The notes: generated by a model not told the origin, from the sequence alone. Shown: positions 7,751-16,493, numbered from the stretch's first letter. The stretch is 25,211 bases of DNA from CBDUBS01 sp965365445 (GCA_965365445.1 CBDUBS010000038.1:1-25211); one strand, 5' to 3'. Translations and numbers: made by a program.

Positions 7751-7775
7751 AACCCGAGGCTATCCGGGGGTTTCA
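7748..7775 (+). other. Small hairpin at the stop of the barrel lipoprotein gene
   Basis: TGAAACCC (7748-7755, containing the stop codon) and GGGTTTCA (7768-7775) form a perfect 8-bp stem with a 12-base loop. No T-run follows, so at best it is a weak or factor-assisted terminator, or a 3' stabiliser between this gene and the DUF2760 gene 80 bp downstream. Confidence 0.4.
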
Positions 7776-7830
7776 ATGCCTCCGGATTCCGATGCCATTT
7801 CGTATCTGCCGATAACCCGCACGCAAACAC

Positions 7831-8481
7831 ATGAACCGACAAAAAGCCTTCGCTACGGAAGCGGCATTCGTTGTATTCATTGCCAATGCCGTTCTCCTTG
7901 CGCTTGTTTATCTGATTGGCGCAACCGCACTGAAGACCGTCTGGCTTACCTTTCTTGGACTGGGGTTGATCATCTCCGGCTCCCTGTGGTACCTGATCGT
8001 CCAACTGGGAAAAAAGTACGTTTCGGGTGACGAGAAATCGCCGGAGGCAGATCTGCCGAAGGCCGGAGCCGAGCCGGTGCGGCCGCAGCTCGCCCCGAGC
8101 GCGGCAGCCGTGCAACTCCTTTCTTTGCTGCAACGCAAGGGCCGGCTCATCGATTTTCTTCGGGAGAACCTGGACGGGTTTGACGACGCCCAGATCGGCG
8201 CGGCCGTTCGGAGCGTGCATGAAGGATGCAGGGAAACACTTGACCGGCATTTCCGGATCGAGCCTATTTACGCGGAAACCGAAGGGGAAGCCGTTACCGT
8301 AGCGCCCGGATTCGATGCCCGTTCGGTACGCCTCATCGGTGACGTAACGGGGGAGCCGCCTTTCAGGGGGCGCTTGCGGCATCGCGGCTGGCGTATGTCG
8401 GCGGTTGACCTGCCGGCCTTGATGCCGGATCAGAACGACAGCAATGTCATTGCCGCCGCCGAAGTCGAAGTGTCGAGCTAA
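7831..8481 (+). CDS. DUF2760 domain membrane protein
   Basis: This is a 216-residue protein with two hydrophobic helices (about 10-33 and 37-60), a charged linker, and a soluble domain from about 85 to the end that matches DUF2760. Visible landmarks are LLSLLQRKGRLIDFL, the IGAAVRSVHEGCRETL helix and the ending pattern RLRHRGWRM with VDLPAL. No enzyme motifs are seen. It starts 80 bp after the barrel lipoprotein gene and is followed after 115 bp by two Hsp70 genes. DUF2760 proteins next to Hsp70-like genes are a recurring arrangement in bacteria as I remember it, so it is probably a partner or membrane anchor of these chaperone-like ATPases; that role is inference. No Shine-Dalgarno site is visible before the ATG. 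Confidence 0.85.
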   Translation: MNRQKAFATEAAFVVFIANAVLLALVYLIGATALKTVWLTFLGLGLIISGSLWYLIVQLGKKYVSGDEKSPEADLPKAGAEPVRPQLAPSAAAVQLLSLLQRKGRLIDFLRENLDGFDDAQIGAAVRSVHEGCRETLDRHFRIEPIYAETEGEAVTVAPGFDARSVRLIGDVTGEPPFRGRLRHRGWRMSAVDLPALMPDQNDSNVIAAAEVEVSS

Positions 8482-8596
8482 ATACCCCTGAAGACACTTA
8501 CCGCGAAAGGCTCTATGGTCTCCCGGAAACATCGGGGAAGCGTTTTGTCAGGGAGAACGATCCGGAATCAGCCCCATCAATAGCACTCATTACATC

Positions 8597-10417
8597 ATGT
8601 CCGACCCACGGTATCTAATCGGAATCGACCTGGGAACGACGCACAGCGTGGTTGCCTACAGTCGGTTTCAGCCGGATGACACCGCCGAGCCTGAAATCAA
8701 CCTGTTCCATATCGACCAGGTGGTCGCCCCTGGACAAATCGCATCGGCGGAGTTGCTTCCCTCCTTTCTTCTGCTTCCAGGACGGCACGACGTACCGGAG
8801 GGTTCACTGGCGCTCCCCTGGAATAGCGACCGGGATTTTGCCGTAGGGGAGTATGCCCGGGAGCGCGGGGCCGAACTGCCCGCGCGGCTCATCGCGTCGG
8901 CAAAATCGTGGCTGAGCCATGCGGGCGCCGACAGAACGCAGCCTATTCTCCCGTGGGAGAGCCCGGCGGATGCGCGTCGTCTTTCGCCTGTCGATGCGAC
9001 CCGTATTTACCTTGAGCATCTTCGCGACGCCTGGAACTACAGAATGGCATCGGAGGGAGAGCCGGCCCGGTTCGAGCATCAGGATATATATCTAACCGTG
9101 CCGGCCTCGTTCGATGCGGTAGCCCGTGAACTGACCGTCCGGGCGGCGGAAGCGGCCGGTATGCACCGGCTCACGTTGCTCGAAGAACCTCAGGCAGCTT
9201 TTTATGCCTGGCTCAAGTCACAGGGCGATGGGTGGCGCGATGAAATCCGGGTTGGCGAGTCGATACTGGTTTGCGACATCGGGGGCGGCACCACCGACCT
9301 GAGCCTGATCCAGGTAACCGAAGAGGGCGGCTCCCTTAACCTTCGGCGGGTGGCGGTAGGCAACCATATCCTCCTCGGGGGGGACAACATGGACCTGACG
9401 CTGGCCTATACCGTCCGGGCAAAACTCGCCGGCAAAGGCATCAATCTGGATCAGTGGCAGTTCCGCAGCCTGTGGCATCAGTGCCGAAAGGCAAAGGAGC
9501 GTCTCCTGAACGATGAAACCATCGAAATGGAGCCGCTCGTCGTTCTGGGGCGGGGTTCGTCGCTGATCGGCAGCACGATCCGGACTGAACTGACGCGGCA
9601 GGAAATCGAATCGGTGCTCGTAGAAGGTTTCTTCCCTTATGTGGCGGCAGAGGCGTTCCCTGAACGGAAGCCTGCCGTAGGCATCAGGGAAATGGGGTTG
9701 CCTTACGAATCGGACCCCGCCGTCACACGCCATCTGGCGGCGTTTTTGAGGCAACATGTGGGGTCATCCATCGAAGGAGCCGAGGTGGCCTTCCCATCGG
9801 CGGTCCTGTTCAACGGGGGCGTCATGAAGGCCTCCCTGCTTCGATCCCGCATTATGGACGTCATGAATACCTGGTTGACGGATATAAAACTAAGGGAACT
9901 ACCCGCCGTCAGCATGGATCTTGCGGTGGCGCTCGGGGCGGCCACATACGGTGCGGTACGGCACGGGCGTGGCATACGCATACGGGCGGGCATTGCCCGG
10001 TCGTACTACATCGGCATAGAGAGCGCCATGCCGTCCGTGCCCGGCATCCCGGCTCCGCTCAAAGCCCTGTGCGTGGCGCCCTTCGGGATGGAAGAAGGTA
10101 CGCATGTAGCCCTGCCGGACAAGGAATTTGGACTCGTGGTAGGAGATCGAGCCGTTTTCCACTTGCTTGCCTCATCTACCCGTAAGACGGATGCAGCAGG
10201 TGAAATCGTGGAAGATTGGAGCGGCGAGATTGGCGAAGTCGTTTTGCTCGAGGCCGATCTCCCGCCATCCGACGAAGCACAGGGCGGTGCAGTCATTCCC
10301 GTATGGATAGAAAGCGCCATCACCGAGATCGGCGCCCTGGCATTATGGTGCGTGGCCCGTGACGAATCCAAACGGTGGAAGCTGGAATTCAATATTCGCG
10401 AGGCCGATCCGAAGTAA
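8597..10417 (+). CDS. Hsp70-family (DnaK-like) ATPase, first of a tandem pair
   Basis: This is a 606-residue cytoplasmic Hsp70-family protein. The actin-like ATPase core shows phosphate-1 IGIDLGTTHS (8-17), phosphate-2 CDIGGGTTD (226-234), the GGDNMD motif near 260 and an adenosine-type FNGGV (405-409), so nucleotide binding should be intact. The last about 150 residues are a divergent substrate-binding-like region; there is no DUF3731 extension. It is not housekeeping DnaK: FNGG replaces the usual GGS/GG pattern and many inserts differ. It shares long similar blocks with the next gene (SAKSWLSH, ILPWxxPA-type and SPVxAxRxYLEHL), so the two arose by duplication. It lies between the DUF2760 gene and the second Hsp70 gene, 29 bp before the latter's ATG, suggesting one transcript. 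No clear ribosome binding site precedes its ATG. Confidence 0.93.
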   Translation: MSDPRYLIGIDLGTTHSVVAYSRFQPDDTAEPEINLFHIDQVVAPGQIASAELLPSFLLLPGRHDVPEGSLALPWNSDRDFAVGEYARERGAELPARLIASAKSWLSHAGADRTQPILPWESPADARRLSPVDATRIYLEHLRDAWNYRMASEGEPARFEHQDIYLTVPASFDAVARELTVRAAEAAGMHRLTLLEEPQAAFYAWLKSQGDGWRDEIRVGESILVCDIGGGTTDLSLIQVTEEGGSLNLRRVAVGNHILLGGDNMDLTLAYTVRAKLAGKGINLDQWQFRSLWHQCRKAKERLLNDETIEMEPLVVLGRGSSLIGSTIRTELTRQEIESVLVEGFFPYVAAEAFPERKPAVGIREMGLPYESDPAVTRHLAAFLRQHVGSSIEGAEVAFPSAVLFNGGVMKASLLRSRIMDVMNTWLTDIKLRELPAVSMDLAVALGAATYGAVRHGRGIRIRAGIARSYYIGIESAMPSVPGIPAPLKALCVAPFGMEEGTHVALPDKEFGLVVGDRAVFHLLASSTRKTDAAGEIVEDWSGEIGEVVLLEADLPPSDEAQGGAVIPVWIESAITEIGALALWCVARDESKRWKLEFNIREADPK

Positions 10418-10446
10418 GCTGCTCCGTCGTCGCATTTGTTTACCCT

Positions 10447-13329
10447 ATGGCTATATCCAGCGGTTCCGGCGAAAACGCGTCTCGTTACATTATCGGCGTC
10501 GATCTGGGTACAACCCATACCGTCCTGAGTTACATCGATCTGGATGATGAATCAGGCAAACGGGCTATTCATCTATTCGCCCCCCTTCAGATAACGGGAC
10601 CGGGGGAAATCGCCGAACGGTCCGTCCTTCCATCCTTTGTTTACCTTCCCGGCGCCCATGAATTGCCCCCGGGAAGCACAAACCTGCCCTGGGGCTTCAC
10701 TCACGATGCCATCGTCGGGGAGTTTGCGCGGGAGCAGGGAGAGCGCGTTCCGGACAGGCTGGTTTCTTCAGCCAAATCCTGGCTCAGCCACGACCGGGTC
10801 GATCGCAGGTCGCCTATACTCCCATGGGGAGCATCCGCCGAAGTGCCCAGAATATCTCCCGTAGAAGCCTCCCGCCGTTACCTCGAACATCTCAAGGAGG
10901 CATGGGACTACCAGATCGCACAGGGTAGTCCGGAGAAGCGTTTTGTTGAGCAACAGATCGTCCTCACCGTACCGGCCTCCTTCGATGAAGCAGCCCGCGA
11001 GCTTACGGCCGAGGCCGCCCGGGAAGCGGGCTTGAGGCACTTTTCCTTGCTGGAGGAGCCCCTGGCTGCGTTCTACGCGTGGCTGCATGACCATGAGGAA
11101 AGGTGGCAGGCCCGATTCGAGCCCGGACAGGTCATTCTGGTTTGCGATGTAGGAGGGGGTACGTCCGATTTTTCGATCATCGGGTTGCAAGAAAAGGCAG
11201 AAGGGCTGAGCCTGGAACGCCTTGCCGTAGGAGAGCACTTGATGCTGGGCGGCGACAACATGGACCACACGCTGGGCCGTTACATTGAAAGCAAACTGTT
11301 TCCCGACGGCGGCAGGCTTGATCTTCCGCGATGGCACAGGCTCGTTCACCAGAGCCGACGCGCCAAGGAGCGGTTGCTCGATGAAAAGGCCGGGCGCACG
11401 GCGGCAGAAGTTACCATACCGGGCTCGGGCAGTTCGTTGATTGCAGGGATCCTGAAGGAAACACTGACCCGAACGGATGTCGAACGGCTGATTGAAGACG
11501 GCTTTTTCCCGGTCGTCAAGCTGGATGAACCGCCGGCAGGGGAGAAATCGGCAGGGCTTCGGGAGCTTGGACTACCGTATGAGCAGGACCCGGCCATAAC
11601 CCGGCAGCTGGCCGCATTCTGGCGTCGGTTCCTTCCGATTCTGCAGGAAAAAACCGGACGCCCAATCCCCTATCCGGATTTCATCCTTTTCAACGGGGGC
11701 GTTTTTACACCGAAAACTCTCCGCGATCGGGTTAAAAAAGTGGTCGGAGGGTGGTTTGCATCCGTCGCCGGACCGGATTGGGAGCCGACTGAGTTATCGG
11801 CCGAGCAACTGGGTCAGGCGGTTGCTATTGGCGCTGCCTACTACGGGCTCGTCCGCCGGGGCGAGGGTACGCGGATCGGAAGCGGCAGCCCGCGGGCCTA
11901 CTACGTTGGTATCGGGCGGACGGAAGAGAAAAGCATACCCGCCCTGTGCCTGGTTCCCCGTGGAGCCGAAGAGGGATTCGAAGCCCGCCTCGATAACCTG
12001 GAAGTGGATGCCCTGACGAATCACCCGGTCATTTTCCATCTGTACAGTTCCCCTACCCGGCAGGATGATTCCGTTGGGACGCCTGTAGATCTGGAGAAAG
12101 GGGACGTTCATCCATTGCCGCCCATCCGGACCGTGCTGCAATTTGGTCGAAAGGGGGCGGCAAGGCGTCTGCCCATACACCTCGGAGTGCGTTTTACCGA
12201 AACAGGAACGCTCGACCTCTGGTGTCAATCTCGCATCACGGATCATATCTGGCGCCTCCAGTTCGACGTGCGGGCTGAGCCGGAAGATCCATCCGACGTG
12301 CCGCTGCTGGAAGACCTGGTGGACACGACTCGTATAGACGCGGCAAGGGTCTACCTGGCGGAAACGTTCGATGCAAAAATGCCGGATCTGGATGCGGGTT
12401 CTCTCTGGCACAACCTCGAACGCATCATCGGCCTATCCCGGGATGAGTGGGCGGCGCCGTTGCTTCGCCGGCTCGCCGATGAGGTGCTGGGCTCCCCGCG
12501 CGACCGGAGCCCACGGCAGGAAGAAGCATGGTTCGAAGTACTGGGTTACGCCCTGCGTCCCGGACACGGAGATCCCGGTGATGAGTTCAGGATGCGGCAG
12601 GTATGGAAGCACTATATGGAGGGGCTGCGGTTTCCTGTGAGCGTCCCTGTCAGGACGGCGTGGTGGGTGTTCTGGCGCCGAATAGCAGGGGGCCTGACTC
12701 CGGAGAAACAGGCGCAGGTCATGCACGAAGCGCGACCATTCTTGCAGGTAACGGTTCGCACCAAGAAGCCTCACCGCATCTATCAGAAAAACATCGACCC
12801 CAGGGAGAGGCGAGCAGCCTTTGCAGCCCTGGCCGTATTCGAGCGTCTGGCGCCCGATCTGAAGGAAACGATCGGGCAGCTCGTTTTTCAGCATGTTGGA
12901 AAGCGACCGCCGCAGCCTGCCGAATTATGGGCGCTGGCGCGTCTGGGCGCCCGAACCCCTGTGTACGGAACGACGGATGCGCTGTTACCGGCGCAAAGAG
13001 CCGAGGAATGGGCAAGAAATCTGCTCGATTTCCCTGTTGCGCGAAACCGAACCAGCGCCCTGACGCTGACCTGGCTTACGCGGCCCACCGGAGAGCGAGG
13101 CCGCGATGTTTCCGAATCCGTTCGAGCGGACGTGCTATCCTTTCTGCGCGTTACGCCGGAGGGGTCCGACCTCATTGGCGTGCTGACCAACCCCCACGCC
13201 GAACTCTCCGAAGAAGATCATCAGTGGCTGGTGGGAGACACAGAACCTCCCGCCGCCGGGACCTTGATCGATCCTTCGGGCATCGTGCTGAAACGCCCGG
13301 CAGCGACCTTGCTCGATCTGAACGAGTGA
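10447..13329 (+). CDS. Hsp70-family ATPase with C-terminal DUF3731 region
   Basis: This is a 960-residue paralogue of the preceding Hsp70 gene. The ATPase core has VDLGTTHT (18-25), CDVGGGTSD (233-241), GGDNMDHT near 270 and FNGGVF (415-420). After the core and a substrate-binding-like part comes an about 310-residue helical extension (about 640-950) with LWHNLERIIG, a Trp-rich RTAWWVFWRRIAGGLT stretch and an LRPGHGDPGDEFR block, matching DUF3731. I chose the ATG at 10447, 29 bp after the upstream stop; an in-frame GTG at 10375 would overlap the previous gene by 43 bp and add 24 unrelated residues. With DUF2760 and the first Hsp70 it forms a likely three-gene operon. The substrate and co-chaperones are unknown; no J-domain or GrpE gene is in the window. 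It ends 13 bp from a convergent gene. Confidence 0.93.
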   Translation: MAISSGSGENASRYIIGVDLGTTHTVLSYIDLDDESGKRAIHLFAPLQITGPGEIAERSVLPSFVYLPGAHELPPGSTNLPWGFTHDAIVGEFAREQGERVPDRLVSSAKSWLSHDRVDRRSPILPWGASAEVPRISPVEASRRYLEHLKEAWDYQIAQGSPEKRFVEQQIVLTVPASFDEAARELTAEAAREAGLRHFSLLEEPLAAFYAWLHDHEERWQARFEPGQVILVCDVGGGTSDFSIIGLQEKAEGLSLERLAVGEHLMLGGDNMDHTLGRYIESKLFPDGGRLDLPRWHRLVHQSRRAKERLLDEKAGRTAAEVTIPGSGSSLIAGILKETLTRTDVERLIEDGFFPVVKLDEPPAGEKSAGLRELGLPYEQDPAITRQLAAFWRRFLPILQEKTGRPIPYPDFILFNGGVFTPKTLRDRVKKVVGGWFASVAGPDWEPTELSAEQLGQAVAIGAAYYGLVRRGEGTRIGSGSPRAYYVGIGRTEEKSIPALCLVPRGAEEGFEARLDNLEVDALTNHPVIFHLYSSPTRQDDSVGTPVDLEKGDVHPLPPIRTVLQFGRKGAARRLPIHLGVRFTETGTLDLWCQSRITDHIWRLQFDVRAEPEDPSDVPLLEDLVDTTRIDAARVYLAETFDAKMPDLDAGSLWHNLERIIGLSRDEWAAPLLRRLADEVLGSPRDRSPRQEEAWFEVLGYALRPGHGDPGDEFRMRQVWKHYMEGLRFPVSVPVRTAWWVFWRRIAGGLTPEKQAQVMHEARPFLQVTVRTKKPHRIYQKNIDPRERRAAFAALAVFERLAPDLKETIGQLVFQHVGKRPPQPAELWALARLGARTPVYGTTDALLPAQRAEEWARNLLDFPVARNRTSALTLTWLTRPTGERGRDVSESVRADVLSFLRVTPEGSDLIGVLTNPHAELSEEDHQWLVGDTEPPAAGTLIDPSGIVLKRPAATLLDLNE

Positions 13330-13342
13330 TCGCGTGGCACAT

Positions 13343-14074
13343 TCATGCCTCTACGAGCGGCGCATCGGCGGCGTTATTGACGATCGCCGGTTTTCGGCCG
13401 AATTTGCACTCGTAGGCAAGGATTACCTGGCGGCGCATTTCATCGACCGAAAAGGCGTCGGCATTGAGCACCAGGTCGTAGTCGCCCGGCGAGTCAACAT
13501 CTCTACGGTAGTGAAAACGGACGAAGTCGGCCTGTTCCGCATCGAGCATGACCACATCCCTTCGGGCCCGTTGCTCATCCTGGCCCGTCTCGGAAATACG
13601 CTGCCGGACCCGCGAGGCGAGCGGAGCTACCACGCGCACCCGAAGCGTCGTCTGCGGCTCGCAGATGTACTGGGCGCCACGCCCCACGATAAGGCTTCGC
13701 CCGTACGCTGCGATGGTCCGCACGACACGCATCAAGGCTCGAAGATACAGCCTGTTGGACGGCTCCGCACCCAGGAGCATGTGCCGGACGGCCGACTCGA
13801 TGACATTCCGACGGTGCTCGTCGAGGGTAGCCAGTAATTTTTCGTCCCGTTCGCACTCCCTCGCTACCGCTTGAAGCAGCTCCCGGTCCCATACGGTGAA
13901 CCCGGTCTGACTTCCAATCGCTTCAGCCAGTGAGCTGCCGGGAGTAGCCGGCTCCCGGGAAATCGTAATGATCGGCCACGGATCTACCGCCTCCTCCTTT
14001 CGGTCGGTTGATGATTGCTGAAGCGACCAGGCTCGCACCTGTTCTTCGACAATCTGTTCGGGTTTCTTCGCCAT
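13343..14074 (-). CDS. Cytidylate kinase-like family protein with an eroded P-loop
   Basis: This 243-residue protein matches the cytidylate-kinase-like (AAA/P-loop NMP kinase) family. It has a 30-residue polar lead, then PIITISREPATPGSS (about 34-48), where relatives carry a GSGG-type P-loop, a WDRELL block, LIVGRGAQYI near 128-137 and an RVRVVAPLxxRVRQRI lid-like region. The GRGA core is kept, but the P-loop reads EPATPGSS, so nucleotide binding may be altered or lost. The ATG at 14074 is chosen because GGGGAGG lies six bases upstream. The gene converges on the DUF3731 Hsp70 gene with only 13 bp between stops, leaving no room for a separate terminator. The substrate is unknown; members of this family occur in many bacteria that also have a true Cmk. 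Confidence 0.82.
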   Translation of the reverse strand: MAKKPEQIVEEQVRAWSLQQSSTDRKEEAVDPWPIITISREPATPGSSLAEAIGSQTGFTVWDRELLQAVARECERDEKLLATLDEHRRNVIESAVRHMLLGAEPSNRLYLRALMRVVRTIAAYGRSLIVGRGAQYICEPQTTLRVRVVAPLASRVRQRISETGQDEQRARRDVVMLDAEQADFVRFHYRRDVDSPGDYDLVLNADAFSVDEMRRQVILAYECKFGRKPAIVNNAADAPLVEA

Positions 14075-14080
14075 GACGTT

Positions 14081-14087
14081 CCTCCCC
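14081..14087 (-). promoter_or_regulatory. Shine-Dalgarno GGGGAGG for the kinase-like gene
   Basis: GGGGAGG on the minus strand lies six bases before the ATG at 14074. It fixes that start over an in-frame upstream candidate at 14140. Confidence 0.78.
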
Positions 14088-14127
14088 AGGCTTTGTGGCG
14101 TTCCATTCCGCCGTTGCACGCTGCCTC

Positions 14128-14168
14128 TATCCGGACACACCGGAAGCAGTACTTTGGGCTTCCGGATA
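14128..14168 (-). promoter_or_regulatory. Nested, competing hairpins in the kinase-gene leader
   Basis: In the 200-bp spacer between the porin stop (14275) and the kinase start (14074), TATCCGGA (14128-14135) can pair with TCCGGATA (14161-14168). An inner CCGGAAGC (14140-14147) can pair with GCTTCCGG (14158-14165). The two stems share the 14161-14165 bases and exclude each other. No T-run follows on the minus strand. The element could be a leader switch or a weak porin-gene 3' end. The rest of 14075-14274 shows nothing else beyond the ribosome binding site. Confidence 0.35.
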
Positions 14169-14274
14169 CCCTAAACATGTTATCAGGAACACCTTCTGGG
14201 TAGAAGGAAAACACGCATTCATGTGTAAAGAAATACCCTACAATTTCCGCCGATTCCCGGGAGGCTCTGAAAGC

Positions 14275-15441
14275 TCATGGGAAAGAATACCGCGCCGCAA
14301 AGTTAATGGTCGTGTTGTACGCGGCTTTCTGCGAAGGCCGGTCGGCGCCGATCCAACCGACCTCGAGTGCGAAGGTCACCGGAACGGTGTTTACGTTGTA
14401 CAGGCCGCCCGCGACAACGGATATATTCCGTATGCCGTCTTCAGCGTCTTCTATGCCGGCGCCGGCCAGCCATACAAACCCCCCTGCCGTGTAAGACAAC
14501 TGACCCCATCCGCCAAGAGCCCGGACATTTTTGATTTCCCTTCCCTGCACGGTGGTTCCCGCCAGGCCGAAAAGCCCGCGGTTGTTCTGCGCCACGAAAG
14601 CCTCTCCCGAAAGCGCCAGCGGACCAACCCGAAACTGGGCATCGGCGGCGACGGCATAGGTAGTCGTCTCCGATTTTTCCAGTACGGCTTCACGCGCATC
14701 GAGGAGGCCCCACCGGCCGGAAATGCCGAGCACGGAACCCCCTGCGGAAACGGCGCCCCGGGCTTCTAGAAACGGGAGGCGGCTATACTCTCCGGAACCA
14801 AGGTAGTCGGATTGGGTCACCGCCGGGGTTTCTTCTCCTGCAAACGGGCGTAGGGCCGCGGCTTCGAGGGTGAGGAAAGGCGAGGTAAAGGTGTACCGTA
14901 TCTGGGGAATCCGATTCCAGAGATTTCCGCCACTCGAAAACAGCGGCACGCTTACATGCGATAGCGAATTTGGATTCAGCGGAGCCACGACGGCCCAGTA
15001 TTGACCGAACAGAACGGATGAATGATCGTCCAGCGCAAGCGTAAAATACGCAAGGCGGGCTCGCGGGGCGCTTTGCGTCGGGCCTCCGGAAGCGGCGCTG
15101 CCGAGAAGTCCCCATAGATCCAGCTCTATCCCTCCCCCGGCGTGTATGGCCGCATCGTGCCTGAATCGAATACCGAACCGCGTCTGCCGGGCAGTCATGA
15201 TGAAGCTGCCTTCTTCGGCGGCAGTGGCCGTGACCGGTATATCGACAGGCTGGGGAGATCCCGTATTGTAGGCCGCATTGAACAGGACGAATCCGTACAG
15301 ATCTACACGGGTAGGTTTTTCTTGCTCCTGGCCCCGCGCCGAGGGAAGGTGAAGCAGCGAAACAATTACGAAAACAGTGAACCACACCGTTGCAGGGCGG
15401 TACCGAAACCGGTAGTATGCAGTCGGTTTTTTGTCATCCAT
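14275..15441 (-). CDS. DcaP-like outer-membrane porin
   Basis: This 388-residue protein has an N-terminal signal peptide (hydrophobic core about 18-33, cleavage near ARG-QEQ) and an all-beta body of alternating hydrophobic strands. VDLYGFVLFNAAY near the mature N-terminus, an RQTRFGIRF strand, LFGQYWAVVAPLNP and a GNLWNRIPQIRYTF strand match the layout of DcaP-type trimeric porins, which pass small anionic or organic solutes. It ends ARYSFP rather than in the usual terminal Phe. It is divergent from the acid-phosphatase-like lipoprotein gene with 104 bp between starts, so the two may be co-regulated, for example for organic phosphate use; that link is inference. No Shine-Dalgarno site is visible. 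The exact substrate cannot be read from the sequence. Confidence 0.75.
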   Translation of the reverse strand: MDDKKPTAYYRFRYRPATVWFTVFVIVSLLHLPSARGQEQEKPTRVDLYGFVLFNAAYNTGSPQPVDIPVTATAAEEGSFIMTARQTRFGIRFRHDAAIHAGGGIELDLWGLLGSAASGGPTQSAPRARLAYFTLALDDHSSVLFGQYWAVVAPLNPNSLSHVSVPLFSSGGNLWNRIPQIRYTFTSPFLTLEAAALRPFAGEETPAVTQSDYLGSGEYSRLPFLEARGAVSAGGSVLGISGRWGLLDAREAVLEKSETTTYAVAADAQFRVGPLALSGEAFVAQNNRGLFGLAGTTVQGREIKNVRALGGWGQLSYTAGGFVWLAGAGIEDAEDGIRNISVVAGGLYNVNTVPVTFALEVGWIGADRPSQKAAYNTTINFAARYSFP

Positions 15442-15448
15442 AGGGGCT

Positions 15449-15487
15449 TACCGGGTTGATTTTCCGCAATATGGCGCTTGCCCGGTA
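15449..15487. promoter_or_regulatory. Inverted repeat in the porin/phosphatase divergent spacer
   Basis: The 104-bp spacer 15442-15545 must drive both divergent genes. TACCGGG (15449-15455) and CCCGGTA (15481-15487) are a perfect 7-bp inverted repeat with centres 32 bp apart, about three helical turns. It may be an operator, but no family consensus was recognised, and a chance origin is quite possible in GC-rich DNA. Confidence 0.25.
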
Positions 15488-15545
15488 GGCGTTCAAGGGC
15501 CGAAAAACGACCGGCCGTAACGATCTGTGCATAATCACGGGGTTT

Positions 15546-16493
15546 ATGAACCGTAGGGTTGCCTGCGTGCTGGTGTACGGGGTGGTCTGGTTTGGCTCCG
15601 CCTGTGATACGGCGGAGCCGGTTCGCCACGACACCCCCATGAGCGCCGGAGACTCGCTGAATTTCCTGGTAATCGGAGACTGGGGGCGCGGGGGCAACCC
15701 CGCCCAGTTGGAGGTAGCCGCCGCCATGGCATCCACGGCAACCGCCATGAATGCCCGGTTCGTCGTAACCACCGGCGACAATTTCTACGACCACGGCGTT
15801 CGATCCATCACCGATGAGCAGTGGCTTACTTCTTTCGAACGGGTCTATTCGGCCCCCTCATTGCAGATTCCGTGGTACGTTACACTGGGCAACCACGACT
15901 ATCACGGCAATGTAGAAGCCCAGATCATGTACACGTCAACCGGGGCACGGTGGACGCTGCCCGGGCGGTTTTACGCCCTCGAGTATCGCATCGACGCGGC
16001 TGAAAAAGTACTACTGGTTTTCCTGGATACCGTAGCGCTCCTGGAAGAAGGGGGAGAAATACCCGCCGTCGGCGCTCATCTGGGAAAATCGCAGCTGGTA
16101 TGGCTCGATAGCACGCTGACATCATCCGATGCCGGCTGGAAGCTCGTATTCGGGCATCATCCGGCATATTCCGCGTCCACCAAGCATGAGGACTCCACGC
16201 TCCTGATTAGCGTACTGGCGCCGTTAATAGAAAAAGCGGGGGTGCAAGCTTACACGAGCGGACACGTCCATAGCCTGCAACATATCCGCCCGGCCAACTC
16301 GAAGGTGCATTACTTCATTTCGGGAGCCGGTTCCGAGGCCGCTCCACTGGACCGCCAGACCGAGACCGCTTTTGCCGCACCTGTCACCGGGTTTATGACG
16401 GTTACATTGACGGCAGAGGTCATGGAGGTCGGGTTCGTCGATCGCTTCGGAGCGAGGGGATATCAAACACGGATACCTCGATCGGTGCGTTGA
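15546..16493 (+). CDS. Purple acid phosphatase-like metallophosphoesterase, exported
   Basis: This is a 315-residue exported phosphoesterase of the tartrate-resistant/purple acid phosphatase type. All five metal-binding motifs are present: GDWG (44-47), GDNFY (77-81), GNHDY (115-119), GHHP (203-206) and GHVHSLQ (239-245), so a dinuclear metal centre and phosphomonoesterase activity are expected. The N-terminus is hydrophobic and ends in GSAC (Cys20), possibly a lipobox, although the -3 position is Gly rather than Leu or Val, so periplasmic or outer-membrane-anchored are both possible. The length is near that of mammalian ACP5-type enzymes. It is divergent from the porin gene. It serves as an intact comparison for the degenerate phosphoesterase domain at 4028-7750. 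The substrate is not determined. Confidence 0.92.
   Translation: MNRRVACVLVYGVVWFGSACDTAEPVRHDTPMSAGDSLNFLVIGDWGRGGNPAQLEVAAAMASTATAMNARFVVTTGDNFYDHGVRSITDEQWLTSFERVYSAPSLQIPWYVTLGNHDYHGNVEAQIMYTSTGARWTLPGRFYALEYRIDAAEKVLLVFLDTVALLEEGGEIPAVGAHLGKSQLVWLDSTLTSSDAGWKLVFGHHPAYSASTKHEDSTLLISVLAPLIEKAGVQAYTSGHVHSLQHIRPANSKVHYFISGAGSEAAPLDRQTETAFAAPVTGFMTVTLTAEVMEVGFVDRFGARGYQTRIPRSVR

Noticed and set aside
7741..8532. 263-residue minus-strand frame across the DUF2760 gene
   Set aside because: The plus strand codes for a recognisable DUF2760 protein with membrane helices; the antisense translation has no motif.
12603..13415. 270-residue plus-strand frame overlapping the second Hsp70 gene
   Set aside because: It lies out of frame within the DUF3731 region, has no recognisable motif and runs into the convergent gene; the Hsp70 frame is clearly real.
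14095..14769. 224-residue plus-strand frame across the kinase leader and the porin 3' end
   Set aside because: It spans a non-coding spacer and the antisense of a barrel gene; no motif or start signal.
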